64,000 nucleotides of DNA from Neocallimastix lanati (nom. inval.) (lineage: Eukaryota > Neocallimastigomycota > Neocallimastigomycetes > Neocallimastigales > Neocallimastigaceae). Of the stretch, positions 11,927 to 22,322 are shown piece by piece. Position numbers and translations under genes: made by a program. The notes below the pieces were generated by a model. It worked only from the letters and a program-made list of their open reading frames with translations. It was not told the origin of the DNA and did no database searches. The DNA lies in assembly GCA_016946835.1 (NCBI GenBank), contig JACVTC010000182.1:62001-126000 (forward strand). Reading direction: 5' to 3'. How positions within the stretch are numbered: position 1 is the stretch's first letter; each line of letters begins with the position of its first letter.

Positions 11927-12766
11927 TGTAAGAAATTAGACTTATTGTTATAAGTCTATATTTCTTAATCCTTAATAATTATAAAATAATTATTAAGTTT
12001 ACTTAATTTTACAAATAAATAATTATTAATAATGTAGAAAATTTTATTAAATTATGTATTAAATTTTACTAAATTTATTTTGTATTTATTTTGTATGTAT
12101 TTCTATATTCATTTTGTATTTAATTCTGTATTTTTCTTAATTTTATTTTATTCGTAAGTTAATTCGGTTAAATTGTTAAAGTGTGAATTAATTTAACCGT
12201 TTATCTTACGTAATTTAAAACATCGGTTATTAAGGTTTTTCCATAAAAATGGTTTTACTTAATAATACGATACGATAACCAATAAGTATAGATTATTGGT
12301 TGAAATCTTTCCAGGTTTTTCTACTAATCTTTTCCTGGAAAGTATTTTGTTAAGATTAGAAATTTCTTTATTTCTTTATTTTAAAGTATAAAAAGGACTC
12401 TTGAGTTTCCTTTCGAAAATCAAGAGTTATTATTATAAGAAATTGTAATAATAATAATATTAAATATTTATAATTTTTTAAATAAAATATTTAAATCTTA
12501 AATAAAAAATTTTATAATAATTTTTAAAATAAAATTTATAATAAAAATATAAAATATTTTAATAATAAAACATATTAATAAATTATCATAAAACAAATTT
12601 TTTGTTTTTCCTTTCACACTTAGTGTTTCTAAGTTTATTATAGTTTCTTATAATAAATTCTCTCTTAATATAAGTATTTAAATTATTATTTTATTTTGTT
12701 ATAATTAATATTAATATTAATATTAATAGAGATAATAATTTCTATATTTTTGTAGAAATTATTACA
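11927..12766 (+). repeat. F1-family LTR (3' LTR of E0)
   Basis: Starts TGTAAGAAATTAGAC and ends AATTATTACA. It shares the family signature: CTAATCTTTTCC with flanking inverted words, then a TATA-like GTATAAAAAGGACTC and a hairpin CTCTTGA...TCAAGAG followed by TTATTATTATAA. That signature marks every other F1 copy in the window and is the likely transcription start region. Confidence 0.75.
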
Positions 12767-12773
12767 TAAAAAA

Positions 12774-13754
12774 TGATTTATACCTAATATTCTTAATCTA
12801 CAAAAATTAAATTTTGTAGAAGTGAATAAAAGAATAAATACTGAATAAAATTGATTTAAGAAATTTAAAAAAAAAAAAAAAAAATAAATATTTTCTATTA
12901 TTAAACACAAAAATGTTTTATTAAAAAAAATTTATTTTTATTTTAATATTAATCTTTATTTATTTAATAATTAATTTTGTTTAAATTAATAAAATAATTT
13001 TTAAAACTAATAAAATAATAAAATGAAATATTTATTATTAATACTAATTTATTTTAAATTTTAATAATAAAATTGATTATTAATAACTAATAAAATATAT
13101 AATAATTTATCAAAATAATTAATAATCATAAAAATTGATTATTAAAAACTAATAAAATATCTATAATAATTTATTAAATAATTAATAATAAAGAATAATT
13201 TATAAGAAATATTTACATGTTTTTATATTTTTCTTTGATTTTAAACTATTTACATTAAAAATAATAAAATTAATAAAAGAGAAATAAAGAATAATTTATT
13301 ATTAAATTAAACAATATTTACAATTAAAATGTTAATAAAGATGAGTTTTAAAATGTTATTTTAATTACAATTTGTTTATAAAAGTTGAGTTATAAAATAA
13401 ATAAAATAATCATTATTTTAAATAAAAGTAACTTAAAAAATTATTTAACTATTTAATTTTAATTTTGCGATGTTTATAAGTTTGTTTATTTGTTATTTAT
13501 AATTTATTAAATATGTTTATTATTTTGTTTATTTGTAGTTTTAGAAAAATATTATTTATTAATTTATTTTAGTTTTTAATTAAAATTATTAATGATTAAT
13601 TAATTTATTATTATTTTATTTTAATTATTTTTATTTAATTAATTTTTCTTAAATATGGATTTAATTTTTTTTAGAATGGATTAATTTTTGGGTTAAGTTA
13701 GACAGAATTTGTTTTTTATTATATATTTTAATTTAATAATTTTGTTATTTATCA
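12774..13754 (-). repeat. Solo LTR7, minus strand, upstream of tRNA-Asn copy 1
   Basis: Left end TGATTTATACC is the reverse complement of the LTR7 end GGTATAAATCA; right end GTTATTTATCA is the reverse complement of the LTR7 start TGATAAATAAC. About 981 bp, close to the 974-975 bp LTRs of E2. It abuts the tRNA flank: the following CATTC is the same flank position at which E2 sits next to tRNA copy 3. Confidence 0.8.
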
Positions 13755-13757
13755 TTC

Positions 13758-14239
13758 TGTAAGAAATTACTTATAAAATTAATTATAAATAATTTCTTAA
13801 CTACAAATTAACATTAATTATTACTAATTAACATTAATTTGAGAAAATAAAATTAAATATAATTAAATAAATATAAAATAATATAAATAAATAATTATAC
13901 TTAACTTAAATATAAGATAGAGTTTATTATAGAAAGTTTATAATAAACAATAACACAAAAGGAATAAAAGACACAAATATTTATAAAATATGTTTTATTT
14001 AAAAGGTTTTGGTTTATTAATTAATTAGTTTATTTGAATTATTATTTATTATAAAAATTCTAAAATAATAACTCTTGATTTCTCGAAGAGAACTCAAGAG
14101 CATCAAATATATATAAATTAATAATTAAATATTATTGGTTAAAATAAATACAATAATTTAATGTATTAAATTAATGTATTAAATAAGAAAGATAGATAAA
14201 TTTTATAATAAAATAATAAATTTATCTAAGTTTCTTACA
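13758..14239 (-). repeat. Short F1-type LTR 14-18 bp upstream of tRNA-Asn copy 1
   Basis: 482 bp, TGTAAGAAATTAC to GTTTCTTACA, with the reversed F1 hairpin (CTCTTGA...TCAAGAG) near 14070-14100. The flanks CATTC (13753-13757) and CGTTC (14240-14244) look like a 5-bp target-site repeat with one later change. The right copy lies 14-18 bp before the tRNA-Asn 5' end. It is shorter than other F1 copies and may be a subfamily. Confidence 0.7.
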
Positions 14240-14257
14240 CGTTCACATCATGGAATA

Positions 14258-14331
14258 GCTCTTATGGCGCAATTGGCTAGCGCGTTCGGCTGTTAACCGA
14301 GAGGTTGGTGGTTCAAGCACACCTAGGAGCG
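14258..14331 (+). tRNA. tRNA-Asn(GTT), copy 1
   Basis: 74 nt without intron. Acceptor GCTCTTA pairs with TAGGAGC, discriminator G. The D arm has AATTGGCTAG, the anticodon loop is CTGTTAA (GTT, Asn), the A box and B box are present and TTTT follows at 14332. Compared with copies 2 and 3 it carries A instead of C at 14319. This breaks the last T-stem pair (G53-C61), normally invariant, so this copy may fold less well or be decaying. Confidence 0.9.
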
Positions 14332-14347
14332 TTTTAAATTCTAGAAT

Positions 14348-14421
14348 GCTCGCGTAGCCTAATCGGATAGGGCGTCAGACTTCTAATCTGAAGATTGCGG
14401 GTTCAAGTCCCGCCGTGAGTG
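14348..14421 (+). tRNA. tRNA-Arg(TCT), copy 1
   Basis: 74 nt, no intron. Acceptor GCTCGCG pairs with CGTGAGT through G-T wobbles, the anticodon stem TCAGA/TCTGA closes loop CTTCTAA (TCT, reads AGA), and the T arm GCGGG TTCAAGT CCCGC is perfect. It follows tRNA-Asn after 16 nt and is followed by a T-rich Pol III-type terminator at 14422. Confidence 0.95.
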
Positions 14422-14538
14422 TTTCTTTTTTATTTTATAAAAAATATTAAATTTCTTCTCCGAGTACCTATTTTTTTCCCCCAATAATATGAACAGTTTG
14501 TTTTTTTTTTTTTTTTTTAAGTACTTAAATATTATTCG

Positions 14539-14800
14539 TGACATAAAATTATTATCTCAATATTAATAGATTTCAAAATGAAATTCAGTAATCGATCAAT
14601 TGAAATTAAATTTTTCGATGTTGAAAATTTTTTTAAAAATTCGATTTTTATTTATAAAAAAAAAAAAAAAGTATTTAGAATATTTAAAAACAATTAAATA
14701 AAAAAGAGTTTGGACCATTTTCATTAAGATAATTTGAAAAGTGTTGAATTTCGGAATTTTTCATTTTGGAATGTTGCTAATAAATAAAAATTTAATTCAT
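14539..14800 (+). repeat. LTR5-like fragment downstream of tRNA-Arg copy 1
   Basis: Starts TGACATAAAA and includes AATCGATCAATTGAAATT, AAAATTCGATTTT and GAGTTTGGACC. All align in order with the start of the LTR at 18679. The same fragment, inverted, lies beside tRNA copies 2 and 3. It begins 117 bp beyond the tRNA-Arg end. I see no clear right boundary. Confidence 0.5.
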
Positions 14801-15226
14801 AATTTGACACCTTTTTAATTTTTTTTTTAAATAATTATAAATAAATAAATAAATGAAAAATAATAGAAATAAATATAAATTGGTTATTATAAAATTTTAT
14901 AATAAAAGTTAAAATATAATATATAAATTTTTAATTATCAATATATAAAAATATTATTAATACAAATTTTCATTATTAATATAAAAATAAAAAAAAAAAA
15001 AGATTTATTATTAATATTGCTAATATAAGTTTTAAATATATAAAAATATTACTATTAATATAAGATTTAATATAAAAATATAAAGTTTTATATAATTTTT
15101 GATTTAATTTTTAATCTTTGAATTTAAAAATTTATTAAAGTACATAATAATAATGTACATATAATGTATTAGAAATGTATCATAGATTTAATTAAGAATG
15201 CATTATTTGGTACATTTTTATCAACA
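14801..15226. other. AT-rich stretch, no gene seen
   Basis: Low-complexity A/T sequence between the LTR5-like fragment and the next LTR. No coding potential, RNA gene or LTR end recognised. Confidence 0.4.
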
Positions 15227-16099
15227 TGTAAAGAATTAATTAAAAATATTCAATTATATTAATTCTTTCTACAATTAATAATAAAAAATATTATTAATTG
15301 AGATAAAATTAAAAAATATAATATAAAATTTTAAAAACGAAAATATTAAAACTTAGAGTTTATTATAAGATTATAATAAACAACACTAAAAGTCAAAAGT
15401 GAAGAGTATTTTAGAAATTATTTTATTATAAAAATTTTTTATTAAAAGTATTTTAAAATATTCGTGTTAATTATTATAATTTATTATAATAATAACTTTT
15501 GATTATTTTTAGAAGAATCAAGAGTCCTATTTATATTAATTTGATTTCTAATCTTGGAAAATTATTTCTATCTAGAAAAAGATTAGAAGAAAAAACAAGA
15601 TAGATTTCGATTGGTGTTTAATTACATCAATCTTTAGTTTATAAGAAAACCCGAATAAGGGAGAAAACTAATTATATATTAATTTTATTAATATTTAATC
15701 ACAAGTATAATTAAATAATTAATTCTTTTAATTTTCTTAATTAAAAGTCCAAGAAATAATATAATTTAATTATTTCTTGATTAAATAAAATTATCATTTT
15801 AATATAATTTAATTTTTCTTAATTAAATAGAATTTATCATTATTTTAATACAATAATACATTATTATAATTTAATATATTAATTATTGATAATTTAATTT
15901 AATGTAAATAAATTTTAAAACAATAACATTAATTAATAATTACTATGTGACATAATTAATAAAATTATTCATAAAATTTTATAAAATAATAAACTTTAAA
16001 TATTAATTTTTTAAATGTTAAGATAATAACTGAATTTCAATTCAATTTCAATTTCAATTTCAATAATTCAGTTATTTGAATTTCAATATTAAAAAATAA

Positions 16100-16228
16100 A
16101 GTAAAATAAAAAAAAAAATAAATAATAAAGTAAAATAAAAAATAAAAAAAAAATAAAAAGAATAAAAATATAAAATAAAAAATATAGATTAAAACAAAAA
16201 ACTTAAAAATAAAACTTTTAATTTAAAA

Positions 16229-16259
<31 letters not shown>

Positions 16260-16470
16260 ATAAAAATATAATATAAAAAAATAGATTATAATATAGTAAA
16301 ATAAAAAATAAAAACAAAAAAATAAAAATAAAAAAAATAGATTAAAACAAAAAAATTAAAAAATAAAACTTTTAATTTAAAATAAAAAAAAAAAGAATAT
16401 AAATATAAGATAAAAAAATAGATTAAAAAAAAAAATTAAAAAATAAAACTTTTAATTTAAAATATTTATA
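16100..16470 (+). repeat. A-rich tandem repeat upstream of the FLYWCH ORF
   Basis: Three diverged copies of a unit containing ATAGATTAAAACAAAAA, then AAATAAAACTTTTAATTT, separated by A runs. It directly precedes the ATG at 16475 and could serve as an A-rich 5' leader. Confidence 0.6.
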
Positions 16471-16474
16471 ATAA

Positions 16475-16786
16475 ATGGATGATCAATTAGAAATAATTGA
16501 AACTAATAAAGAAAAAAACCAAATCATTGTAAACAAAAAATATAAATTTAATTTATGGTATATAACGAATAGTACAAAAGTATTCAAATGTACTGAATAT
16601 AAAACCGTTAAAAAATGTAAATCATACATTATTCTAAATGATAATAATAAAGTAATAAAATATGAAAACAAACATACTCATCCAGGAAAAGAATATGATG
16701 TATCTGTATCAATAATACGCTATCTCAAAAAAAAATGTGGCTTAAATCTATTCACGTGCAGTTCCGAAACGCGCTCTCCCCATTAA
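16475..16786 (+). CDS. FLYWCH-type zinc-finger fragment
   Basis: 103 codons from ATG (MDDQLEIIETNKEKNQ). Residues about 18-72 fit a FLYWCH zinc finger: a KYKFNLWYITNST hydrophobic start, one Cys in VFKCTEYKT, one in KKCKSYIIL, then the His pair in YENKHTHPG. That spacing is the C-x(6-10)-C ... H-x-H pattern of the family. FLYWCH fingers usually stand at the N-terminus of MULE transposases and bind DNA. Here no transposase domain follows, and after residue 80 the text stops looking conserved (KKKCGLNLFTCSS). This is either a truncated transposase or a stand-alone DNA-binding remnant. The only non-LTR transposon-like ORF in the window. Confidence 0.5.
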   Translation: MDDQLEIIETNKEKNQIIVNKKYKFNLWYITNSTKVFKCTEYKTVKKCKSYIILNDNNKVIKYENKHTHPGKEYDVSVSIIRYLKKKCGLNLFTCSSETRSPH

Positions 16787-17013
16787 TTTCAATATGTTAA
16801 TAATATTTAGTCAATTAGTTGGCCTAGAACATTTCCTAAATATTTTAATAATAATTATTATGTTATTAATTATTAATATTGAAATTCAAATAACTGAATT
16901 ATTGAAATTGAAATTGAAATTGAATTAAATCGAAATTCAGTTGTTATCTTAATATTTAATAAAGAATAATAATTATTTTGAAAAATAATTATAATTCTTT
17001 ACACAACAATATA

Positions 17014-17570
17014 TGTAACAGATACATGGTAACTTCAAGTCTATCCAATGATAGTTCTCTGGTTACGTAACGTATCTCTAAGCAATTAGTAATTTCGGCT
17101 AATTAAATAAAATCTTTTATTATTTTCGTACATTAAATATTATTATTTTATAATTAATTATATAGTTAAATACTTAGTTAGATATACTTTATTTAGTGAT
17201 TAGTAAACTAAGTTAAATTAAATTATTTACCAATCATAAAATTATTGATATGTATAAATAATAATTGAACTTGTATCTGTAACGCACTAGGGTTACTATT
17301 AACTTAAATTGTTATTATAAATATTAAAATTAATAAATAAAATATAATTATTAAATAAAAATATATTACTCAGTGTAAGCCCAGTAACTGATAACGGATA
17401 GAGTTATAAAGTGCTGCGCTATATTCTAGTGTGATAGAAAATAATAGTTATAAATATAATTAATTTAGTGTTTATTATTAACAACTCGAATAGAGAGGTG
17501 TTAAGTTATCTTAGCCTTTGAATTTAATTATTATTCGTTATTTTAGTTAATAATAAACTTACCTTTTACA
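17014..17570 (+). repeat. Solo LTR3, copy 1
   Basis: 557 bp, TGTAACAGATACATGG to TACCTTTTACA. It matches 35995-37291 (after its nested insert) and 50185-50742 in the reverse sense. A TATA-like GTTATAAAGTGCTGCG box lies near 17405. The flanks ATATA and ATAGT are not a clear target-site repeat. Confidence 0.75.
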
Positions 17571-17765
17571 ATAGTAATGCTTTATAACTAGATAGCCAAT
17601 AATAATTAAACAAAATTTAAACGCTAAGTAATAATTTAATAGATAGAATAATTTAGTTTTTATAAAATAAAAATAATACTTTCATATTAAATCATAGTTT
17701 GTTTATTTTTTCTTTGTTTACTTTTTAATTGTTTAACTTAGAAAAATTTTTGATACAAAATTACA
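17571..17765. other. AT-rich stretch between LTR3 and the chromovirus relic
   Basis: No gene recognised; probably part of the element whose 3' end follows. Confidence 0.3.
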
Positions 17766-18326
17766 AAGAAAAAAGATATGAATATAAAGTTAGGTATAAA
17801 CATCGACTAGCTTGACATTGGGTACCTGCTACAATTATAGAAAATGACCCACTCTATCAAGATTTATTAATTAAATTTAATAAAAGTATTCGAAAGCATT
17901 AAATTCAATTTTCAATTTATATCATTATTCAATAAATTAATAATTCAACTCGAAAAATTATATATTATCAACATTAGTAATCAATAAGACACTTATCATA
18001 ACGATTTATTTCAAAATTATTGTAAAATTCATGACCAATATAAATTACATTTCAAAAAATTTTTTCAAAAAATTTAATATAAAATTTAAAATTTATTTAA
18101 TTAAAATACACTTCAATTTTTATTCAAGTTTCAACGGGAAAAATATTCTAATTTATCAATATAAAAATTTATTCAAGTTATTATATCTCATAAAGAGTTG
18201 TAATCACACACAATTATTATTAAATTTTAAACGCAATTATAATAATTAAATATCTTATATTCAGTTCATTTATTCTATATTATTTTACCATCAACAAAAA
18301 TATTTTTCTTAATATAATAATTTTTC

Positions 18327-18357
<31 letters not shown>

Positions 18358-19898
18358 TATATTAATAATTTCATTAAAATTTTTCAAAAATATTATTAAT
18401 TAAGATTTGGTAAAATTAAATTTTTCAAATTAAAATTTTTCACATATATTACAATACACTCAATAATATATTGAAAATATAATATTCAATAACGAGTTAT
18501 CAAGAAATATATCAAGTTTTATAAAGGATTTTATTCAATTTTTTATTCAAAATTACTTTTTAAAATATTCACTTTTACTACCAGAAAATTATTATTTAAT
18601 TAAAATTATTAATTTAAACTTTAAATTATATTAATTTGGTTATTAACGCCTGAAATTCGATTTTTCTTGGGGGAGCGATGTCACGAATACTAGTGGATTT
18701 GAGATTAAAATTCACTATTAGATCAATTGAAATTTAATTTAGTTATTGACAAAAATTATTTTAATTCGATTTTAATTATAAAAATAAATATTAGAAACAT
18801 TAAATAATTAGAAACCAAAGGGTTTGGACTTATTTATTAAAGGTAATTTAATTTATTTTAACCCTTAAGAATTTAACAAAAATAACTTGAAGAAAAACAA
18901 CGACAATACGACAAATAATGGAAATATTATATTGTGATTTCCCGCTAAAATTATATTCTTTGAAAAGCTACGGACGAGAACTACAACATATGTTAAAATC
19001 AACCTTATTGGACAACTAGATAACGAGATATTGGACTTTAAAGATATTTTAAATATAAAAAATAATTTAATTATTTAATTAAGACCCTAAATTATTAATT
19101 AAGAAATCTATATTAGATAAAATCTCTTAACTTGGAAATTATATTATTAATTTTTATTAATAATTAAAAATACAGAATTAGTAATAGTTTTATAATATTT
19201 TAAATAAGTTTATAAGTTTTATATATTTAATCATTATATATTTTTATTCAATAATTTTCTAAAAGATTCTAAGGAATTCTTTATAGTTCTAAAGATTTCC
19301 AAAAGAGAATTTTTAATTAGTTTTAGTATTTTAATTCATTTTATTTTATTTTATATTTTCTTATTATTAATTAGTTTTATTATTAAATTGTTTTCTGAAT
19401 AATTATATAGTTATTTTATTAAAAGATTCTTATCAATATTATTTTATTATTATATTTTATATAGTTTATATACATGATTGAATATATAAAGATTAAAATG
19501 TATTAATTATTTATATTGTTAATTATTAGTTTAGTTTAGTATAAAAAGGAATTGAAATTCCATCCTTTGAAATCTTTGTAAGATTATTAACCGTTTAATT
19601 ATAATTATTATTTATTTCTTATTAATTATTAATTATTAACCATTAATTATACGTAATTTTAATTCTTAGTAAAATTTTATTATTAAAAAATATATTAAAT
19701 AAAAGTTCTAATAAAACATTAATCTTAGATTGAATTCTTAATTATAAAACTTTGTATGTGTCAATAATTATTTAATTTAATTAATTGTTATAATTATTAA
19801 TAAACATCTTGACCTGACCAATATAAACCAAAATTTTGAGAATCCTTACGAAACTCAATCCGTAACTTTTCTCACAACCTTAACAAAAAATTTAACAC
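17766..19898 (+). mobile_element. 3' end of a gypsy chromovirus: chromodomain trace, purine tract and LTR5
   Basis: Around 17770-17900 one frame reads YEYKVRYKHRLA, then WVPATIIENDPLYQDLLIKF, which resembles the end of a chromodomain as found after integrase in chromoviruses. After an AT-rich 3' region, CTTGGGGGAGCGA at 18666-18678 looks like a polypurine tract directly before TGTCACGAATAC at 18679. The LTR would run to about 19898 (AAAAATTTAACA) and has a TATA-like box GTATAAAAAGGAATTG near 19540. The rest of the element is not visible to the left. It looks broken. Confidence 0.5.
18679..19898 (+). repeat. LTR5 (about 1.2 kb)
   Basis: Start TGTCACGAAT follows a purine tract. The proposed end at TTTAACA is tentative. 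Its first 200 bp resemble, in order, the fragments flanking all three tRNA pairs (GATCAATTGAAATT, AATTCGATTTT, GGTTTGGAC). Confidence 0.4.
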
Positions 19899-19922
19899 TT
19901 AAATATGTATTTTAAATAAACC

Positions 19923-19961
<39 letters not shown>

Positions 19962-20094
19962 CCAATTTATATTTATTTCTATTATTATTTATTTATTTTA
20001 CTTATTTATTTATAATTATTTAAAAAAAAAAAAAAATTAAAAATTAAAAAAAAAAAAAATAAATTATAAAGGCGTCAAATTATTAATTAAATTT

Positions 20095-20343
20095 TTATTT
20101 ATAAGCAACATTCCAAAATGAAACATTCTGAAATTCGACACTTTTCAAATTATTGTGATAAAAATGGTCCAAACCTTTTTTTTTTCTTATTATTTTTAAA
20201 TATTCTAAATACTTTTTTTTTTTTTTATAAATAAAAATCGAATTTTTAAAAAAATTGTCAACATCGAAAAATTTAATTTCAATTGATCGATTACTGAATT
20301 TCATTTTGAAATCTATTAATATTGAGATAATAATTTTATGTCA
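20095..20343 (-). repeat. LTR5-like fragment downstream of tRNA-Arg copy 2
   Basis: Reverse-sense counterpart of 14539-14800, ending at TTTTATGTCA (20334-20343). It lies 114 bp beyond the 3' end of tRNA-Arg. A short open frame through it (MKFSNRSIEIKFFDV...) follows the repeat sequence and is not supported as a gene. Confidence 0.5.
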
Positions 20344-20457
20344 CGAATAATAATTAAGTACTTAAAAAAAAAAAAAAACAAACTGTTCATATTATTGGGG
20401 GAAAAAAATAGGTACTCGGAGAAGAAATTTAATATTTTTTATAAAATAAAAAAGAAA

Positions 20458-20531
20458 CACTCACGGCGGGACTTGAACCCGCAATCTTCAGATTAGAAGT
20501 CTGACGCCCTATCCGATTAGGCTACGCGAGC
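20458..20531 (-). tRNA. tRNA-Arg(TCT), copy 2
   Basis: 74 nt, sequence as in copy 1, all stems intact, anticodon TCT in loop CTTCTAA. It lies 14 nt downstream of tRNA-Asn on the same strand; T-rich sequence follows its 3' end. Confidence 0.95.
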
Positions 20532-20545
20532 ATTTAAGAAGGAAA

Positions 20546-20619
20546 CGCTCCTAGGTGGGCTTGAACCACCAACCTCTCGGTTAACAGCCGAACGCGCTAG
20601 CCAATTGCGCCATAAGAGC
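20546..20619 (-). tRNA. tRNA-Asn(GTT), copy 2
   Basis: 74 nt; T stem GGTGG/CCACC is perfect here, unlike copy 1. The 5' flank (20620-20636, ending in TTTTTTA) differs from that of copies 1 and 3 and is the source of the TTTTA and TTTT repeats that separate the LTRs to its right. Confidence 0.95.
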
Positions 20620-20636
20620 TATTTCCTAATTTTTTA

Positions 20637-22319
20637 TGTAAGAATCTATAATTATTTTTAGATAAAATAATTATATTTTCTTAGTGTTAAAATTAAGATA
20701 TAAAATAGTTTTATGATTAATAACGTTACTAGGTTAATATGTTGAATTATATATTAATAATCCAACAATAATTAATTAATAATAATATAAAAATAATATA
20801 AGATAAATAGTTAAGTTATTTAAACACTTAATATCTAAGAATATTTTAAATAATAATTTCTTTGAAGGATTTATGAAAATATTTATTTATTGAATTATTA
20901 GTATATAATTATTGTAAATACAATAACCTTACAAAGAACATAAAAGATAGATTTTTACATCTTTCTTTTATACTTTGTAAGTTACATAATAATAGTATTT
21001 AATTATAAGATAATAATAATATAGTAAAATGAATATTAATAAAATATTAAAATAATAACAATATCGATATGTTTAAAATATTTAATATAATTAAATAAAT
21101 TTAATTTGTATAATTAATTTGAATAATTAAAAATAGTAATTAATATATATGATATAAACATATATATAAACATAATATAAATAAATACATGTGACGTCAT
21201 ATGTAAATAATTGAAATTATTAATATAAATCTTATTTATTAATATTCTCAGAATTATTAGGCCTAAGATAATTCTTTAAATATTAAATAAGAATTTATAT
21301 TAATTATTAATTAAATGTATATTGAAATGTGAATAACTGAAATTGAGATTTCAATTCAGTTATAATTTCAACACTTAGTTAAGTTATAATTATAACTTTA
21401 TTTAATTACATAATATTTATTCATTTAAATATTATTAATAATTTATTTAATTCAATATTAAATATTCATTAATTTAATACAACAAAATTTATTTAATTAA
21501 TTATTATTTATACATTTATAAATAATTATAGTTTATTTAATTATACATTTAATTATTAAATTTATTAGTCTTAGTTTATTTATTTAATTAAATTGTAAAC
21601 AAATATATTATGTATTCTTATATGTATTTAATAATGTATTCTGTATATTGTTTATTAATATCATTATTATGTTATTTTCCTTAATTGTAAATTTATGATT
21701 TTATGATCGAAATATTCTTTATTATTTTATTCTTTTATTTTCGACCAATTACATTAGATTAGCGAATCGGTTAATTAGGGTTTTTCCCAATTACTTCTTA
21801 AAAGTAATTGGTTTTACCTAATTGATACGATGATCGATATGGATAGAATATCGATCAAAAATCTTATCTAGGTTTTTCTCTCTAATCTTTTCCTAGATAA
21901 GAGATTTGTTAAGATTAGAAAACATTTTTTAATTTAACCTTATTTTTCAAAAAAGTATAAATAAGGCTCTTGAATTCTCTTTGAGAAATCAAGAGTTATT
22001 ATTATAACAATTATAATATAGTAATAACATTAATAAATATTTTATATTTCTATTTTAATAAAGTAAGTTTTAATAAAACAAATTTAAAAATAAAATAAAA
22101 TAAAATAATCTTTTTCCTTTGACAATTCTGTGTTATTAGTTTATTATAAATACATACAAAATAAATACAAAATAAATTTAGTAAAATTTAATACATAATT
22201 TAATAAAATTTGCTACATTATTAATAATTAATTATTTATAAAATTAAGTAAACTTAATAATTATTTTATTATTATTAAGGATTAAGAAATATAGACTTAT
22301 AACAATCTAATTTCTTACA
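20637..22319 (+). repeat. Composite F1 LTR with two facing starts, next to tRNA-Asn copy 2
   Basis: It begins TGTAAGAATCTATAATT in plus sense, runs through the F1 promoter region (TATAAATAAGGCTCTTGAA near 21955), then at about 22148 joins a minus-sense F1 start that ends AATTTCTTACA at 22319. A single 5-bp repeat TTTTA flanks the whole (20632-20636 and 22320-22324), so it behaves as one insertion whose two ends are both LTR starts. An F4 LTR is nested at 20685-21373. The left repeat lies 13-17 bp upstream of tRNA-Asn. Confidence 0.7.
20685..21373 (-). repeat. Nested F4 LTR, 66 bp upstream of tRNA-Asn copy 2
   Basis: 689 bp. The reverse complement starts TGTTGAAATTATAACTG and ends CTTAATTTTAACA. 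Perfect 5-bp repeats CTTAG at 20680-20684 and 21374-21378. The TATA region CAAAGTATAAAAGAAAG and a CTTTGTAAGG word match the F4 copy at 36049. Confidence 0.8.
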
Positions 22320-22322
22320 TTT

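Larger units (their letters stand above)
8346..12766 (+). mobile_element. Broken Ty3/gypsy LTR retroelement with 3' F1 LTR (E0)
   Basis: Parts in order: gag 8346-9100, aspartic protease 9130-9480, reverse transcriptase about 9700-10290, RNase H about 10290-10620, integrase about 10850-11910, then an LTR of the F1 family at 11927-12766. The polypurine-like GAAGCGGCAA sits directly before the LTR start TGTAAGAAAT. This links the many solo F1 LTRs in the window to a gypsy-type element. It looks broken, with a few breaks. No 5' LTR was found. It points away from the minus-strand gypsy element at 3102-6743. Confidence 0.85.
14250..14900. repeat. Left arm of a large inverted repeat carrying the tRNA pair
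   Basis: The block from the tRNA-Asn 5' flank through the LTR5-like fragment is repeated in inverted orientation at about 19960-20625, with a spacer of about 5 kb, and again at about 35620-35994. Similarity covers tRNAs, the CCCCCAATA patch, the A/T runs and the LTR5-like piece, so this is a segmental copy and not three separate tRNA pairs. Confidence 0.75.
16018..16953 (+). mobile_element. Inverted-arm insertion with FLYWCH-type ORF
   Basis: Left arm 16018-16096 and right arm about 16875-16953 are near-perfect inverted repeats of about 80 bp (TGTTAAGATAATAACTGAA with GTTATCTTAATA at the far end, and AATTTCAATTTC words between). Inside are three A-rich tandem units of roughly 100 bp (16100-16470) and a short ORF (16475-16786). 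The structure looks like a small Mutator-type DNA transposon with terminal inverted repeats. However, the arm sequence also opens the F4 LTRs at 20685-21373 and 44096-44708, and the right arm shares about 170 bp with them, so a composite of two F4 ends is equally possible. No convincing target-site repeat was found. Confidence 0.45.
15227..17003 (-). repeat. F1-family LTR, minus strand, carrying a nested insertion
   Basis: Ends are TGTAAAGAATTAATT and AATTCTTTACA. Perfect 5-bp repeats CAACA at 15222-15226 and 17004-17008 define one insertion. The reversed F1 signature is present (AATAATAACTTTTGATT near 15490 and CTAATCTTGGAAA near 15555). The total of 1777 bp is far above the 830-960 bp of simple F1 copies, because an F4-like inverted-arm insertion fills about 16018-16953, 50 bp from the F1 start. 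Confidence 0.7.
19960..20625. repeat. Right arm of the tRNA-bearing inverted repeat
   Basis: Inverted copy of 14250-14900, with the LTR5-like piece at 20095-20343, the TATTGGGGGAAAAAAATA patch near 20390 and both tRNAs. Similarity is high over the non-coding parts too, so the copy is fairly recent. Confidence 0.75.

Noticed and set aside
12686-12910. Minus-strand 74-codon open frame
   Set aside because: Crosses the F1/LTR7 boundary and low-complexity A/T runs; no protein features.
18031-18249. 72-codon plus-strand open frame
   Set aside because: Low-complexity Lys/Asn/Phe composition typical of AT-rich non-coding DNA, lying in the 3' region of the chromovirus relic.
20095-20304. 69-codon minus-strand open frame MKFSNRSIEIKFF
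   Set aside because: It coincides with the LTR5-like repeat; the counterpart at 14578 is not kept open, so a protein is not supported.
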